Part shown: piece after piece, positions 38,844 to 47,892 of the stretch
How the letters are laid out: every line of letters starts with the position of its first letter
Position numbering within the stretch: the stretch's first letter is position 1
Source of the DNA: Paraferrimonas sedimenticola
GTDB taxonomy: Bacteria; Pseudomonadota; Gammaproteobacteria; Enterobacterales; Shewanellaceae
DNA: 64,000 nucleotides
Direction of reading: 5' to 3'
Assembly (NCBI RefSeq): GCF_002282855.1
Contig: NZ_NRIR01000009.1
Span: 86,172-150,171, forward strand
Program-made: the position numbers and the translations under genes
The notes under the pieces: model-generated
What the model saw: the letters and a program-made list of their open reading frames with translations, nothing else
Databases searched by the model: none
Told to the model about the DNA's origin: nothing

Positions 38844-40256
38844 CTATTTTGGGATGCCTAGCTTTTCCATGCGGCGATAGAGCGACTGGCGAGTTAACCC
38901 TACTGCCTTGGCCGCCCTGGCAATCACTCCGTTGTGCTGTTGCAGCAGCGCTTCAATACTAGCTTTGTCTAACTCCGCGGGCTCGGCTTTTGGCTGAACT
39001 AATTTTTGCAGAGCTTGCCCTTCCCGAGCTGAAGATTGCTGGGCTTGTCCTTCCCGAGCTGAAGATTGCTGGCTTGGGTCAATGTTAGCGGACAACCCAA
39101 AATCCACAGGGCTCAATTGCGGCGAACTCGCCAAAATCGTCGCGCGTTTACAGGCATTTTCCAGCTCGCGCACGTTCCCCGGCCAATTGTGCTGCTCTAA
39201 CGCCTGAACCGTGGTTTTGTTGAGTCGATAATCGCTGCCGATGAAATGATTCACCAAAGGAATGATATCGTCTACCCGCTGGCTCAGCGGCGGTACCGCC
39301 AGTTCAATCACGTTCAAGCGATAATAGAGGTCTTCGCGAAACACACCAGATTGTATGTCTTCGACTAAATTGGCATTGGTGGCACTAATGACTCGAACTT
39401 TGACTTTGCGAGTTTGGTGCGAGCCTAATCGTTCAAATTCGCCGGTTTGCAGCACTCTTAACAGCTTTACCTGTCCGCTTAACGGAAGGTTGCCGATTTC
39501 ATCGAGAAACAAAGTACCGCCATCGGCGGCTTCAAATCGACCAATACGGGTTTTGTTAGCGCCGGTAAACGCCCCCGCTTCTGCGCCAAATAGCTCAGCT
39601 TCTAGCAAATCGATAGGCAAGGCGCCAATGTTTACTTTAATCAGGGGCTTGTCTTTGAGGCTTGAGTTAGCGTGCAGAATGTCCGCTATTTTGTCTTTAC
39701 CAGCCCCATTTGGACCGCTAATAAGCACAGGTACCTCGGACTTGGCGATTTGCAGTGCCAAATCCACGCAGCGCTGCATCGCTCCGCTGGCAAACACCAT
39801 GCCGCACAAGTTAGCCGCCTTTATGTGTTCAGTGCGCTGGGCGTCAACTCGACTGAGCTGTTGGTTTTCACGGTTGAGTTTTTGTAGCGAGGTCAGGTTG
39901 TTCACGCTGGTGAGCAGTTTGGCATCATCCCAAGGCTTACCTATGTAGTCTGCCGCCCCTGAACGCACCAGCTCAACCGCTAGCTCTAATTGAGTCCAAG
40001 CCGTCATCAAAATGATGGGTAAATCGGGTTCTATTTCTCGTAGGGCGAAAAACAACTCACGCCCTTCCTCACCTGAGGTGGTGTCGCCAGTGAAGTTCAT
40101 GTCTTGCAGCACCAGGGCAATGGGTTGGTTTTTGACCACTTCGATAGCTTGCGCTGGGGAATAACAGCTGACCGTGTTGTAGCCGTTGATTTCCAGCATC
40201 AGTGACAGTGCCTGGCAGATGGCTTGGTTGTCATCGACGATTAAAATAGTATCCAT
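38844..40256 (-). CDS. Sigma-54-dependent response regulator (NtrC family)
   Basis: A 470-residue regulator with three domains. The receiver has the phospho-acceptor Asp52 (LVLQDMNF). The AAA+ ATPase has Walker A GPNGAGKD, the sigma-54 contact loop GAFTGA and Walker B GGTLFLDEIG. The C-terminal Fis-type HTH is NGVIARAAKAVGLTRQSLYRRMEKLG. It should activate a -24/-12 promoter, and such a promoter candidate precedes the operon. The linker before the HTH contains an exact in-frame duplication of ten residues (QQSSAREGQA). It follows the second permease after 83 bases with only a weak hairpin between. Confidence 0.92.
   Translation of the reverse strand: MDTILIVDDNQAICQALSLMLEINGYNTVSCYSPAQAIEVVKNQPIALVLQDMNFTGDTTSGEEGRELFFALREIEPDLPIILMTAWTQLELAVELVRSGAADYIGKPWDDAKLLTSVNNLTSLQKLNRENQQLSRVDAQRTEHIKAANLCGMVFASGAMQRCVDLALQIAKSEVPVLISGPNGAGKDKIADILHANSSLKDKPLIKVNIGALPIDLLEAELFGAEAGAFTGANKTRIGRFEAADGGTLFLDEIGNLPLSGQVKLLRVLQTGEFERLGSHQTRKVKVRVISATNANLVEDIQSGVFREDLYYRLNVIELAVPPLSQRVDDIIPLVNHFIGSDYRLNKTTVQALEQHNWPGNVRELENACKRATILASSPQLSPVDFGLSANIDPSQQSSAREGQAQQSSAREGQALQKLVQPKAEPAELDKASIEALLQQHNGVIARAAKAVGLTRQSLYRRMEKLGIPK
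39013..39072. repeat. In-frame 30-bp tandem duplication in the regulator linker
   Basis: Two adjacent 30-base copies (39013-39042 and 39043-39072) differ at one base (C at 39018, T at 39048). They encode QQSSAREGQA twice, between the AAA+ domain and the Fis HTH. The near identity implies recent duplication or ongoing slippage. Confidence 0.9.
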
Positions 40257-40339
40257 AAATGGATGCTGGCTCCTTGAGCAAAAAAGCTTAATTTAGCCTC
40301 ACCCCAGAGGCCAAACTAAGCGATTGATTGTATTGATTA

Positions 40340-41554
40340 TCACACGGTTCGAGTAGCAATGGCAGGAGAGATTTTTGCCGCTTTGCGAGCTGGGAATACT
40401 ACTGCCAAAGTGGTCAGGACAAATAAGCCGATGACGGTCGCTATCGGGTAGATAATTTCCAGTTGCGGCAAGCTGTACCAGCGCATCAGTTGCTTCCCTA
40501 ACTGCACTGCTAACACGCCACCGATAGCGCCGCCAACCATAGCAATCAGATAGTTCTCCACCAAGAAAAAGCTAATAATATCGCGTTTTTTGGCGCCCAA
40601 GGCGCGGCGGGTACCTATCTGCTTGGTACGGCGTTCAATATTAAACATCACCATACCGGCCAGTCCCAAGGAAGTAATTAACAACAGCAATACCACCATC
40701 ATGCTAAGCACCGACGCCATCAACTCGTGCGCTTTGTAAACTTCGTCTCTGTGTTCTCTGATAGTAGTAAAGCCTTCAACCACTCGATTCTTATTTTCCT
40801 TAAGCAAGGCATCTTGAATTTGAGGTTCCAGTCGGGTCATAGCGCCTTCCTCGGCGCGAACCAAGAACTTGGTCGAAGGCATAATGCCGAGCTCGAGGTT
40901 GAGAATCATCGCGTTGTCTAAGTGGTTTGAGTTTACCCAAGCCCCCTGCAGTTTCCTAATCACGCCCACAACCGTTAGGGTTTGCTCACCCCAACCGCCA
41001 GCGTAGATGACTTTGCCAATTGCGCTCTCGCCTTCCCATGTTTTCTCTGCAAAGGCTTGCGTCACAATGATCTTGTCAGCACTGTTGGGGTGACCGGATT
41101 GAACTTCCGACGGGTAAAAGTTACGCCCCTCTACTAACTCCACACCAAGAGACTCGACCATTTGCTCATCGCCATAGTACATCGCCGCTTGCGGGGTCGA
41201 CTTAGCTTCGTCTTTGGACGGACCAAAGCTCATGGTTGACGACCAACCACCTCCACTCAAGGGGGTCATGCTAGTGGTAGTGGCGGCTTGGACTCCCGGG
41301 ATATTGCGAATGATCTGCATGTCCCGTTCGTTTTGCGTTACGTAATCCGTGGAAGGGTCAAAGTTGTACACGAAAAAGTCAAAGGTCTGTTGCTCGGTCA
41401 CTCCTGAATCTCGCGCCATCAAGCCCAAGCGTTCGTTGATGATAAAGCTGGCGTTGGCGACAATTGCTACCGACAAGATAATTTGCAAAAGCAACAATAA
41501 AGGCCCGGTTTTGCTGCGCAGTAAGGTCGCAATAATAGGTTTAATATGAAACAT
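40340..41554 (-). CDS. MacB-type ABC transporter permease, second subunit
   Basis: A 404-residue permease of the FtsX/MacB class. It has one N-terminal helix (GPLLLLLQIILSVAIVANASFII), a large periplasmic domain of about 230 residues (MacB-PCD type) and three C-terminal helices with the family motif QIGTRRALGAKKRDIISFFLVE. A frame extends 40 codons upstream into the neighbour. ATG 41554 has GGAGCC and gives the normal topology. It pairs with the permease just upstream (11 bases) and the LolD-like ATPase, so the pump has two different permease subunits. Confidence 0.9.
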   Translation of the reverse strand: MFHIKPIIATLLRSKTGPLLLLLQIILSVAIVANASFIINERLGLMARDSGVTEQQTFDFFVYNFDPSTDYVTQNERDMQIIRNIPGVQAATTTSMTPLSGGGWSSTMSFGPSKDEAKSTPQAAMYYGDEQMVESLGVELVEGRNFYPSEVQSGHPNSADKIIVTQAFAEKTWEGESAIGKVIYAGGWGEQTLTVVGVIRKLQGAWVNSNHLDNAMILNLELGIMPSTKFLVRAEEGAMTRLEPQIQDALLKENKNRVVEGFTTIREHRDEVYKAHELMASVLSMMVVLLLLITSLGLAGMVMFNIERRTKQIGTRRALGAKKRDIISFFLVENYLIAMVGGAIGGVLAVQLGKQLMRWYSLPQLEIIYPIATVIGLFVLTTLAVVFPARKAAKISPAIATRTV

Positions 41555-41565
41555 AATTGGCTCCG

Positions 41566-42867
41566 TTACTGGCTTTTCAAGTGAGCGCTCGGGTTGGCGC
41601 TGCAAATTTTCCAGGCTGGATACAAACCAGCCACCAAGGCACTGGTAATCGCGATACTCGGCGCTACCACCCACATGCTCATATCCAACTGGGTCAGCGA
41701 GTCTTCAAGACCAAAGTGCGATGACAATAAGAACAGAGACAAGGCAGCCCAAATTAGACCAATCAATCCACCGCCAAAGCCAATCAAGCCAACTTCTACC
41801 ATGTGCTGATAAAAGATCTGAGCACGGCTGGCGCCAATCGCTCGACGAACACCGACCTCTGGCGCGCGTTTTAAGAACTTGGCCAATAGCAGCCCCAACA
41901 TGTTCACCAGACACACCAGTAAGAACAAAGCACTTAAGCCTACTAAAATCTTGTTGTCCTCGGGCACCACTTCGTTGATTTTTAGCCACTTAGCCACATC
42001 GGAGATGTCGGCATAAGCCTTTTCGTCCTTAAAACGACCAATCAGTTGTTGCTGTTCAATGTAAGCGGCTAGCCACTCTTGGTAGGCACGTACCTGCTCA
42101 GGGTTGTTTAACTCGGCCCAGTATTGGATCCAATGGGTTTCTGAGGCCAGTTTATCGGCGTAAGTGACAATTGATTCACTCTTCCAACTCTGGTTGTTGC
42201 CCCAGCTCTGATATTCTTCAATCGGAGCCAATGAAAATGGTACAAACACACGCTCGCTGTCGTTAAATGCGCCATTATTGACGTCGTAGTACTTAGGACT
42301 TGGATTCCAGGTATCGATTACCCCCACAATTTTGTATGGCTTTTGATTGAGAAACAGGGTCTTACCCACGCTGTTTTCGCCGCCAAACAGCTCTTGATTA
42401 AGGTCTTTGCGAATAACCACTTCATAACCGGCTTGAGTATCAAGTCGCTTGTCCCAGCTTTGACCGAAAATAAACGGCACTTCGAACAAAGCAAAAAAAT
42501 CACTGTCAGTAACACGAGCGCCTTCCAGCAGGGGCTTTTGCTTAGGATCTTCGGTTTGCAGCGCTAACCCGGTGCGGAACATGGCAGTTTGACGAGTAGG
42601 TATGTCACTTTTGAGTAAATTGAAAGCATCCTGATAGGTGATTTGATTGTTCATCTCATCCCAGCTATCTGGGTCCTGACTCCACAAACGCACTTCAAAA
42701 AGCTCAGAGGAACGTTCGCCTGCCGGGTTGAAGGACGCCATCTGATAGATGTTCAAGGTGGTAATCGTAATGCCAATACCAATGGAGATTGCCAGCACCA
42801 TCAATAATGACAGCAAAGGCGTCTTTTTAACGCTGCGCCAAGCTAGGCCTAAGTAATAGAAAAACAT
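41566..42867 (-). CDS. MacB-type ABC transporter permease, first subunit
   Basis: A 433-residue permease. N-terminal helix (LLSLLMVLAISIGIGITITTL), periplasmic domain of about 260 residues, then three helices. The C-terminal FtsX motif is EVGVRRAIGASRAQIFYQHMVEVG. ATG 42867 (GGAGCC upstream) is chosen over a frame overlapping the ATPase gene. It follows the ATPase by ten bases. Together with the second permease it forms a heterodimeric MacB-like channel that would work with the membrane-fusion protein. Confidence 0.9.
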   Translation of the reverse strand: MFFYYLGLAWRSVKKTPLLSLLMVLAISIGIGITITTLNIYQMASFNPAGERSSELFEVRLWSQDPDSWDEMNNQITYQDAFNLLKSDIPTRQTAMFRTGLALQTEDPKQKPLLEGARVTDSDFFALFEVPFIFGQSWDKRLDTQAGYEVVIRKDLNQELFGGENSVGKTLFLNQKPYKIVGVIDTWNPSPKYYDVNNGAFNDSERVFVPFSLAPIEEYQSWGNNQSWKSESIVTYADKLASETHWIQYWAELNNPEQVRAYQEWLAAYIEQQQLIGRFKDEKAYADISDVAKWLKINEVVPEDNKILVGLSALFLLVCLVNMLGLLLAKFLKRAPEVGVRRAIGASRAQIFYQHMVEVGLIGFGGGLIGLIWAALSLFLLSSHFGLEDSLTQLDMSMWVVAPSIAITSALVAGLYPAWKICSANPSAHLKSQ

Positions 42868-42877
42868 ACGCGGCTCC

Positions 42878-43603
42878 TTAGCTAGCGTTACGCTGTGGTT
42901 CGTCGCTAACAAGCTCAGGCTTGCCACCGCTGTAAAGGGTGAAATCGCACACCTTGCCATCGACGATTTGAATATTGCGTTGGGCGCGGCGGGCCAGCTC
43001 AGGATCGTGGGTTACCATGATGATGGTGGTGCCTGCTTTGTTGATGTCTTCCAGTAGTTCCATGACTTGGCGGGCCATGATGCTGTCGAGGTTTCCGGTT
43101 GGCTCATCCGCTAGTAAAAAACGCGGCTTACCTGCCAATGCTCGAGCAATGGCCACACGCTGTTGCTGACCGCCAGACAGTTGCGATGGCAAGTGCTTCA
43201 TACGCGAACCCAGACCCACCTGCTCTAACGCTTCTTTCACGCGAGCGGCGCGCTCTTTTGAGCTAAAGCCGCGATAGCGCAAAGGCACTTCAACATTTTC
43301 AGCAAGATTCAGGTCGGGAATCAGATTAAAGCCCTGAAACACAAAGCCAATTTTTTCGTTACGGATTGCTGAGCTAGCATTGTCACTCAGGTTCGCAATG
43401 TTCACACCGTCTAGGTGGTATTCGCCAGAAGTCACCCCTTCGAGCAGGCCTGCAATATTTAGAAAGGTAGTTTTACCCGAACCCGATGGGCCGGTTACAG
43501 CAACAAACTCGCCCTCTTTCACTTCTAGATTGAAGTCACGCAAGGCATGGGTTTCGACCAGATCCGTTTTAAATACCTTGCTGATGTTCTTCATTAATAG
43601 CAT
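42878..43603 (-). CDS. ABC transporter ATPase (LolD/MacB type)
   Basis: A 241-residue ATPase. Walker A GPSGSGKT (residues 39-46), Q-loop FVFQGFNLIP, signature LSGGQQQRVAIARAL, Walker B FLLADEPTGNLDS and switch His (VTHD) are all present. The sequence type matches ATPases of MacB/LolCDE mechanotransmission exporters. AGGAG precedes the start. It powers the two adjacent permeases. Confidence 0.95.
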   Translation of the reverse strand: MLLMKNISKVFKTDLVETHALRDFNLEVKEGEFVAVTGPSGSGKTTFLNIAGLLEGVTSGEYHLDGVNIANLSDNASSAIRNEKIGFVFQGFNLIPDLNLAENVEVPLRYRGFSSKERAARVKEALEQVGLGSRMKHLPSQLSGGQQQRVAIARALAGKPRFLLADEPTGNLDSIMARQVMELLEDINKAGTTIIMVTHDPELARRAQRNIQIVDGKVCDFTLYSGGKPELVSDEPQRNAS

Positions 43604-43619
43604 GGGGCTCTCCTGTGTT

Positions 43620-43850
43620 TTATATAAGGTTCTTATCGAAAAGCAGCTTGATTAGCTCGATAACAAATTGAATTAACTGTTCTAGTTGCAGCGTTTGGGT
43701 CTCGCCCTCGCCTGTTGTCGGTGCACTACCTAACAACAAATACTGATGACTGCGCTCAAGAAAAACATGCTGGGTCAACACCAGTAGGGCCAAGGGCACC
43801 AGCAGCACCATCGTGCGGCTCATTTGCTGTAGTGTTAATGGCAATGACAT
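43620..43850 (-). CDS. Small membrane protein in the efflux operon
   Basis: A 76-residue product with one clear helix near the N-terminus (MVLLVPLALLVLTQHVFL), a short polar middle (APTTGEGETQ) and an amphipathic C-terminal helix (LEQLIQFVIELIKLLF). I do not recognise a family. A strong AAGGAGA six bases before the ATG and the tight fit between the fusion-protein gene (33 bases) and the ATPase gene (16 bases) argue that it is real. It could be a small accessory subunit of the pump. Confidence 0.7.
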   Translation of the reverse strand: MSLPLTLQQMSRTMVLLVPLALLVLTQHVFLERSHQYLLLGSAPTTGEGETQTLQLEQLIQFVIELIKLLFDKNLI

Positions 43851-43883
43851 GTCTCTCTCCTTACGCTAGTTGCGTAGTGGGAA

Positions 43884-45146
43884 TCAACGAATCAGCACTT
43901 CTTCAGCGTCTTCGAAATCCTGTGTGCTGGAAATCACCCAAACATCACCTGGTTTACCACCATCGATGACTTCCACATGACTGGTACTGCGCGCCCCCAA
44001 TACAATTTCGTGTTTTACCGCGACTTCACCTTGCACAGCGTACACTTCGCGGCCACCACCGCTGGCCACAAAGGCGCCGCGTTTAACCATGAGCACATCT
44101 TTGCGGTTTTCTAACAGCACTCGTGCAGACAAGCGCTGGTTTTGGCGCAATTTCATGCCGTCCACTTGATCGAAACGCACTCGGGCGGTGACTTCGCGAT
44201 TGCGAACTTCTGGCGAGATAGAGCTCAGTTGCCCCATCACCTTTAGCGCGCCAAAGCTAAGCTCCACATCCATACCAATACCTAACTCGTCGGCGTAAGA
44301 TTCAGGCACCGCCAGTTCGGCTTCAAACGCGCTCAAATCAACCACAGTAAGAACTGGCGTGCTGGCATCGATGCGAGCTTTTTGTTCGGTAAGCCAGTTG
44401 CCGATAATCCCGGACACGGGCGCCTTAATGGCCAAAGCAGCAACTTGTCGCTCCAGCTCGTTGACCACCAACTGCTGTCGGCTCACTTCGGCGGCGCGGT
44501 TTTTAAGCTCAAAACTCAGCGTGTCTTTAATCAAGCTGACTTCTTGCTCAGCATGGGCAAACAGCAATTTGGCTTTCTTTAGATCGTCTTTGCTTTTTTC
44601 AAAGTCGATTTTAGAAATCAGGCTGTTCTCGATAAGTTGGTCACCGCGACGACTCTCGCGATCGGCAGCGTCTAAATCGACACGGGCCATGTCTAAGGTT
44701 TGTTCGGCTTTAATTTGGTCGCGACGGGCGTCCAAGCGCGCTTGCTCTAGGTTGCTCTTCATGCCTTCGAGAAGCGCTTGCTGCTGTTTGAGGTTATTTA
44801 CCAGACTGGGGCTGTCGACCTTGGCGACCACGTCGCCTTGCTGTACCTGATCGCCAGGTTTGGCTAGCAGGGTTACCGTGCCCTTGTCGGTGCTATACAG
44901 CACAGGGGCGTTGGCGGCGACAATTTTACCGGCCGTAGCGATGTCGCGAACCAGATCACCTTGAGTAAGTGTGGCGAAACGCAGTTCGCTGCGGGGAATA
45001 GAGGCGCTGGCACGGCCGCTGCTAAAGGTAGTCCACACAAAGGCAAACAAGACAAAGGCGATGCCGCCCCAGATGACCGGCTGCTTGAACTGAGCGACTT
45101 TGCTCGGGGCAACCACAGTATCTTGTCCACTAGTGTCTTTAATCAT
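43884..45146 (-). CDS. Periplasmic adaptor (membrane-fusion) protein of the efflux pump
   Basis: A 420-residue HlyD/MacA-like adaptor. It has an N-terminal membrane anchor (VIWGGIAFVLFAFVWTTF), a lipoyl half-motif (TVTLLAKPGDQVQQGDVVAKVDSP), a long helical hairpin of about residues 115-235, the second lipoyl half (IKAPVSGIIGNWL) and beta-barrel domains. It would bridge the ABC permeases to an outer-membrane channel. No TolC-like gene is in the window. First gene of the minus-strand operon adaptor, small protein, ATPase, permease, permease, regulator, kinase. Confidence 0.92.
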   Translation of the reverse strand: MIKDTSGQDTVVAPSKVAQFKQPVIWGGIAFVLFAFVWTTFSSGRASASIPRSELRFATLTQGDLVRDIATAGKIVAANAPVLYSTDKGTVTLLAKPGDQVQQGDVVAKVDSPSLVNNLKQQQALLEGMKSNLEQARLDARRDQIKAEQTLDMARVDLDAADRESRRGDQLIENSLISKIDFEKSKDDLKKAKLLFAHAEQEVSLIKDTLSFELKNRAAEVSRQQLVVNELERQVAALAIKAPVSGIIGNWLTEQKARIDASTPVLTVVDLSAFEAELAVPESYADELGIGMDVELSFGALKVMGQLSSISPEVRNREVTARVRFDQVDGMKLRQNQRLSARVLLENRKDVLMVKRGAFVASGGGREVYAVQGEVAVKHEIVLGARSTSHVEVIDGGKPGDVWVISSTQDFEDAEEVLIR

Positions 45147-45169
45147 TGTTATTCCTTAGCTGCTCTTTT

Positions 45170-45355
45170 GTGTCCGCCACTAAGTAACAGACCCTTTTAC
45201 AGACTAAGCAATCAAGACTCGTGCCAAGATACAAATAACACTAAATAACAATACCTTACCGAATTCGGACAATATATTCTGCTCGCCAAAAGTGTCCGCG
45301 GACACTTTTGGTGTGTCCGCTTTTGCGCACCCTAAAATGTTCGGACAGAGGACAC
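45170..45355. promoter_or_regulatory. Sigma-54 promoter and GTGTCCGC operator cluster of the efflux operon
   Basis: On the minus strand TGGCACG-AGTC-TTGAT (45226-45211) matches the sigma-54 consensus TGGCACGnnnnTTGCw except at the -12 C. Upstream is a perfect 26-base palindrome (45286-45311, core GTGTCCGCGGACAC), centred about 97 bases before the predicted start. Further half-sites lie at 45170-45177, 45266-45270, 45313-45320, 45342-45347 and 45350-45355. The layout fits an NtrC-type activator binding upstream, most simply the regulator encoded in the same operon. Confidence 0.65.
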
Positions 45356-45384
45356 AAAAAAGCCCCGACCAATCGGCCGAGGCT
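45355..45384 (-). terminator. Intrinsic terminator of eda
   Basis: AGCCTCGGCCG with CGGGGCT pairing (one G-U), followed by six T on the minus strand, 21 bases after the eda stop. Confidence 0.8.
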
Positions 45385-45405
45385 TTGTGCATACCTTTGA
45401 GAAAG

Positions 45406-46044
45406 CTAAGCTAGCGCTTCTTTACAGATCGCAGTAATACCAGCCCAATCTTTGGCTCTTACCTTGTCGGTTGGTGCCATCCAGCTACCGCCCACACAAG
45501 CCACGTTTGGTAGCGCTAGGTAATCGCGATAATTGTGACCGCCGATACCACCGGTTGGACAGAACACCACGTCACTCAGTGGGCCTGAGAAGGCTTTCAA
45601 TGCAGCGATACCACCTGAGGCTTCTGCTGGGAAGAATTTAAACTCTTTGTAGCCCAATTCCAGTCCTTTCATCACTTCTGAAATAGAAGCCACACCAGGA
45701 ATCAGAGGAATCGGTGCTTCACGGCCAGCCACCAACAGGTCTCGAGACGCTCCTGGGCTAATGGCGAACTGTGCACCAGCTGCCACCACTTGATCCAGTT
45801 GCTCGCGATTCATCACGGTACCGGCACCAACTAGAGCATCTGGTACTTCCTTAGCAATCGCTTCGATAGCCGCTAGAGCACAGTCGGTGCGCAAAGTGAC
45901 TTCAAGCACCTTAACGCCACCCGCAACCAAAGCTTTTGCCAGCGGAACCGCATCGGCCAAATCTTCGATTACCATTACCGGTACCAATTGGCTGGACTGA
46001 AAAATCTCGGCCGGCTGGGTCTTCCAATTACTCGCTTGAATCAT
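45406..46044 (-). CDS. eda: 2-dehydro-3-deoxyphosphogluconate aldolase
   Basis: A 212-residue class I aldolase splitting KDPG into pyruvate and glyceraldehyde-3-phosphate, the last Entner-Doudoroff step. Visible: [38 protein letters not shown] and the Schiff-base Lys in [14 protein letters not shown]. Last gene of the zwf-pgl-edd-eda operon, eight bases after edd, and followed by a terminator. Confidence 0.96.
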   Translation of the reverse strand: MIQASNWKTQPAEIFQSSQLVPVMVIEDLADAVPLAKALVAGGVKVLEVTLRTDCALAAIEAIAKEVPDALVGAGTVMNREQLDQVVAAGAQFAISPGASRDLLVAGREAPIPLIPGVASISEVMKGLELGYKEFKFFPAEASGGIAALKAFSGPLSDVVFCPTGGIGGHNYRDYLALPNVACVGGSWMAPTDKVRAKDWAGITAICKEALA

Positions 46045-46052
46045 CGTCTCTC

Positions 46053-47891
46053 CTAAACTTCTTTGCTAGGCCCTTGGTCTAACGCCAAGGTACCTCGAGC
46101 GCCCCGCTCCGGGTCCGCCATTGCGCCACGCAAGGCGCTGAATAACTCTCGTCCCATGCCAAACAAATGGCTTTGGCTTGGGGATTGGAAATCGTCGCGT
46201 TTGGCTAACTCATCGCTATCAACCACTAGGCTTAACTCGCCGGTTTTGGCGTTCAAGCGAACCATATCGCCAGACTTCACCTTACCAATGAGACCGCCGT
46301 CGATGGCTTCTGGGAATACGTGGATTGCGGCGGGTACCTTACCCGATGCGCCTGACATACGGCCATCGGTCACCAACGCCACTTTAAAGCCACGGTCTTG
46401 CAGTGAACCCAGCAGTGGCGTCAGTTTGTGCAACTCTGGCATGCCGTTGCCCTTAGGACCTTGACCTTGAACCACAATCACACAATCTTTGTCCAGCTCA
46501 CCGGCGTCAAACATCGGCTTAAGTTGGTTTTGGTCGGTTAGCACAATGGCTGGGGCTTCAACCACGCGATGCTCTTCGGCAACCGCAGAAACCTTGATAA
46601 CACCTCGACCCATGTTGCCTTTAAGCAGTGTCAGACCGCCATTGGCTTGGAACGGGGTTTCGGCGTTGGCCAACACACTTGTGTCTAGCGAAGCTTCTGG
46701 ACCAGGTTGCCACTCAACTTCACCGTTAATCAGTTTTGGCTCTAAGGTGTATTTATCCAGACCGTAACCGGCCACCGTATTTACATCTTGGTGAACCACG
46801 CCCAGTTTAAGCAGTTGACGCACCAACACAGCCATACCGCCTGCGGCGTGGAAGTGGTTAATATCGGCTTCGCCGTTTGGATACACGCGAGCCAGCAAAG
46901 GCACCGCAGCAGATAGCTCGGCAAAATCATCCCAATCAACAATGATGCCGGCGGCGCGTGCGGTGGCCACCAAGTGCATAGTTAGGTTGGTCGAGCCACC
47001 GGTGGCCAGCAGACCAACGATGCCGTTAACCACAGCCTTCTCGTCAACAATGCGGCCGATTGGCTGGTATTGACCCGAATTGACGGTTTGACGACACACT
47101 TGCTGAGCCGCTTTCTCGGTCAAAGCCTGACGCAGTGGGTCGTGCGGATGAACAAACGAAGAGCCCGGCAATTGCAGCCCCATCATTTCCATCACCAACT
47201 GGTTTGAGTTGGCAGTACCGTAGAAAGTACAAGTACCAGCTGAGTGATAGCTTGAAGACTCAGCTTCTAAAAGCTCATCGCGGCCCACTTTGCCTTCGGC
47301 AAACAACTGGCGAATGCGCGCTTTTTCTTTGTTAGGAATACCTGAGGCCATAGGGCCGGCAGGCACAAACAGCATAGGCAAGTGACCAAAGCTTAAGGCA
47401 CCAATCAAAAGGCCGGGGACAATCTTGTCACAAACACCGAGTAGCAAGGCGCCGTCGAACATGTTGTGGCTCAAGCCAATAGCGGTGGACATGGCGATAA
47501 CTTCGCGGCTAAGCAGGCTTAACTCCATGCCAGGCTGTCCTTGAGTTACTCCATCACACATGGCGGGAACACCCGCGGCCACTTGGGCCACGCTGCCCAC
47601 TTTATGGCAGGCATCTTTAATTTGCTGAGGGTAGTTCTCGTAAGGCTGGTGCGCTGACAGCATGTCGTTAAACGCGGTCACAATACCAATATTGGCTTTG
47701 GTGAACGAGCTTAGTGACTGCTTGTCTTCTTTACCACAAGCGGCAAAACCGTGGGCTAAGTTGCCACAAGACAAAGACTTGCGGGAGATGCCCGCTTTTT
47801 CCGCCTCGGCTAACGCCGCTAGGTAGGCTGTTCGAGTGTCGCGACTGCGCTCAATAATACGCTCAGTCACCTTGGTAATACTAGGATGCAT
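46053..47891 (-). CDS. edd: Phosphogluconate dehydratase
   Basis: A 612-residue iron-sulphur dehydratase of the IlvD/Edd family, making KDPG from 6-phosphogluconate. Conserved segments include [61 protein letters not shown] and [15 protein letters not shown]. The cluster cysteines lie in the MCDG, VCDK and GTCTFYGT motifs. ATG 47891 lies one base after the pgl stop with GGAG upstream. An ORF extension into pgl is discarded. Confidence 0.97.
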   Translation of the reverse strand: MHPSITKVTERIIERSRDTRTAYLAALAEAEKAGISRKSLSCGNLAHGFAACGKEDKQSLSSFTKANIGIVTAFNDMLSAHQPYENYPQQIKDACHKVGSVAQVAAGVPAMCDGVTQGQPGMELSLLSREVIAMSTAIGLSHNMFDGALLLGVCDKIVPGLLIGALSFGHLPMLFVPAGPMASGIPNKEKARIRQLFAEGKVGRDELLEAESSSYHSAGTCTFYGTANSNQLVMEMMGLQLPGSSFVHPHDPLRQALTEKAAQQVCRQTVNSGQYQPIGRIVDEKAVVNGIVGLLATGGSTNLTMHLVATARAAGIIVDWDDFAELSAAVPLLARVYPNGEADINHFHAAGGMAVLVRQLLKLGVVHQDVNTVAGYGLDKYTLEPKLINGEVEWQPGPEASLDTSVLANAETPFQANGGLTLLKGNMGRGVIKVSAVAEEHRVVEAPAIVLTDQNQLKPMFDAGELDKDCVIVVQGQGPKGNGMPELHKLTPLLGSLQDRGFKVALVTDGRMSGASGKVPAAIHVFPEAIDGGLIGKVKSGDMVRLNAKTGELSLVVDSDELAKRDDFQSPSQSHLFGMGRELFSALRGAMADPERGARGTLALDQGPSKEV

Positions 47892-47892
47892 T

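Noticed and set aside
40270..40325. Hairpin between the second permease and the regulator gene as a full terminator
   Set aside because: The GCCTC/GAGGC stem is short and the T-run is about seven bases away, so at most it lowers readthrough.
45286..45311. The 26-base palindrome as a transcription terminator
   Set aside because: Only four T follow the stem on either strand, no gene ends there, and the same half-site recurs several times nearby, which fits an operator better.
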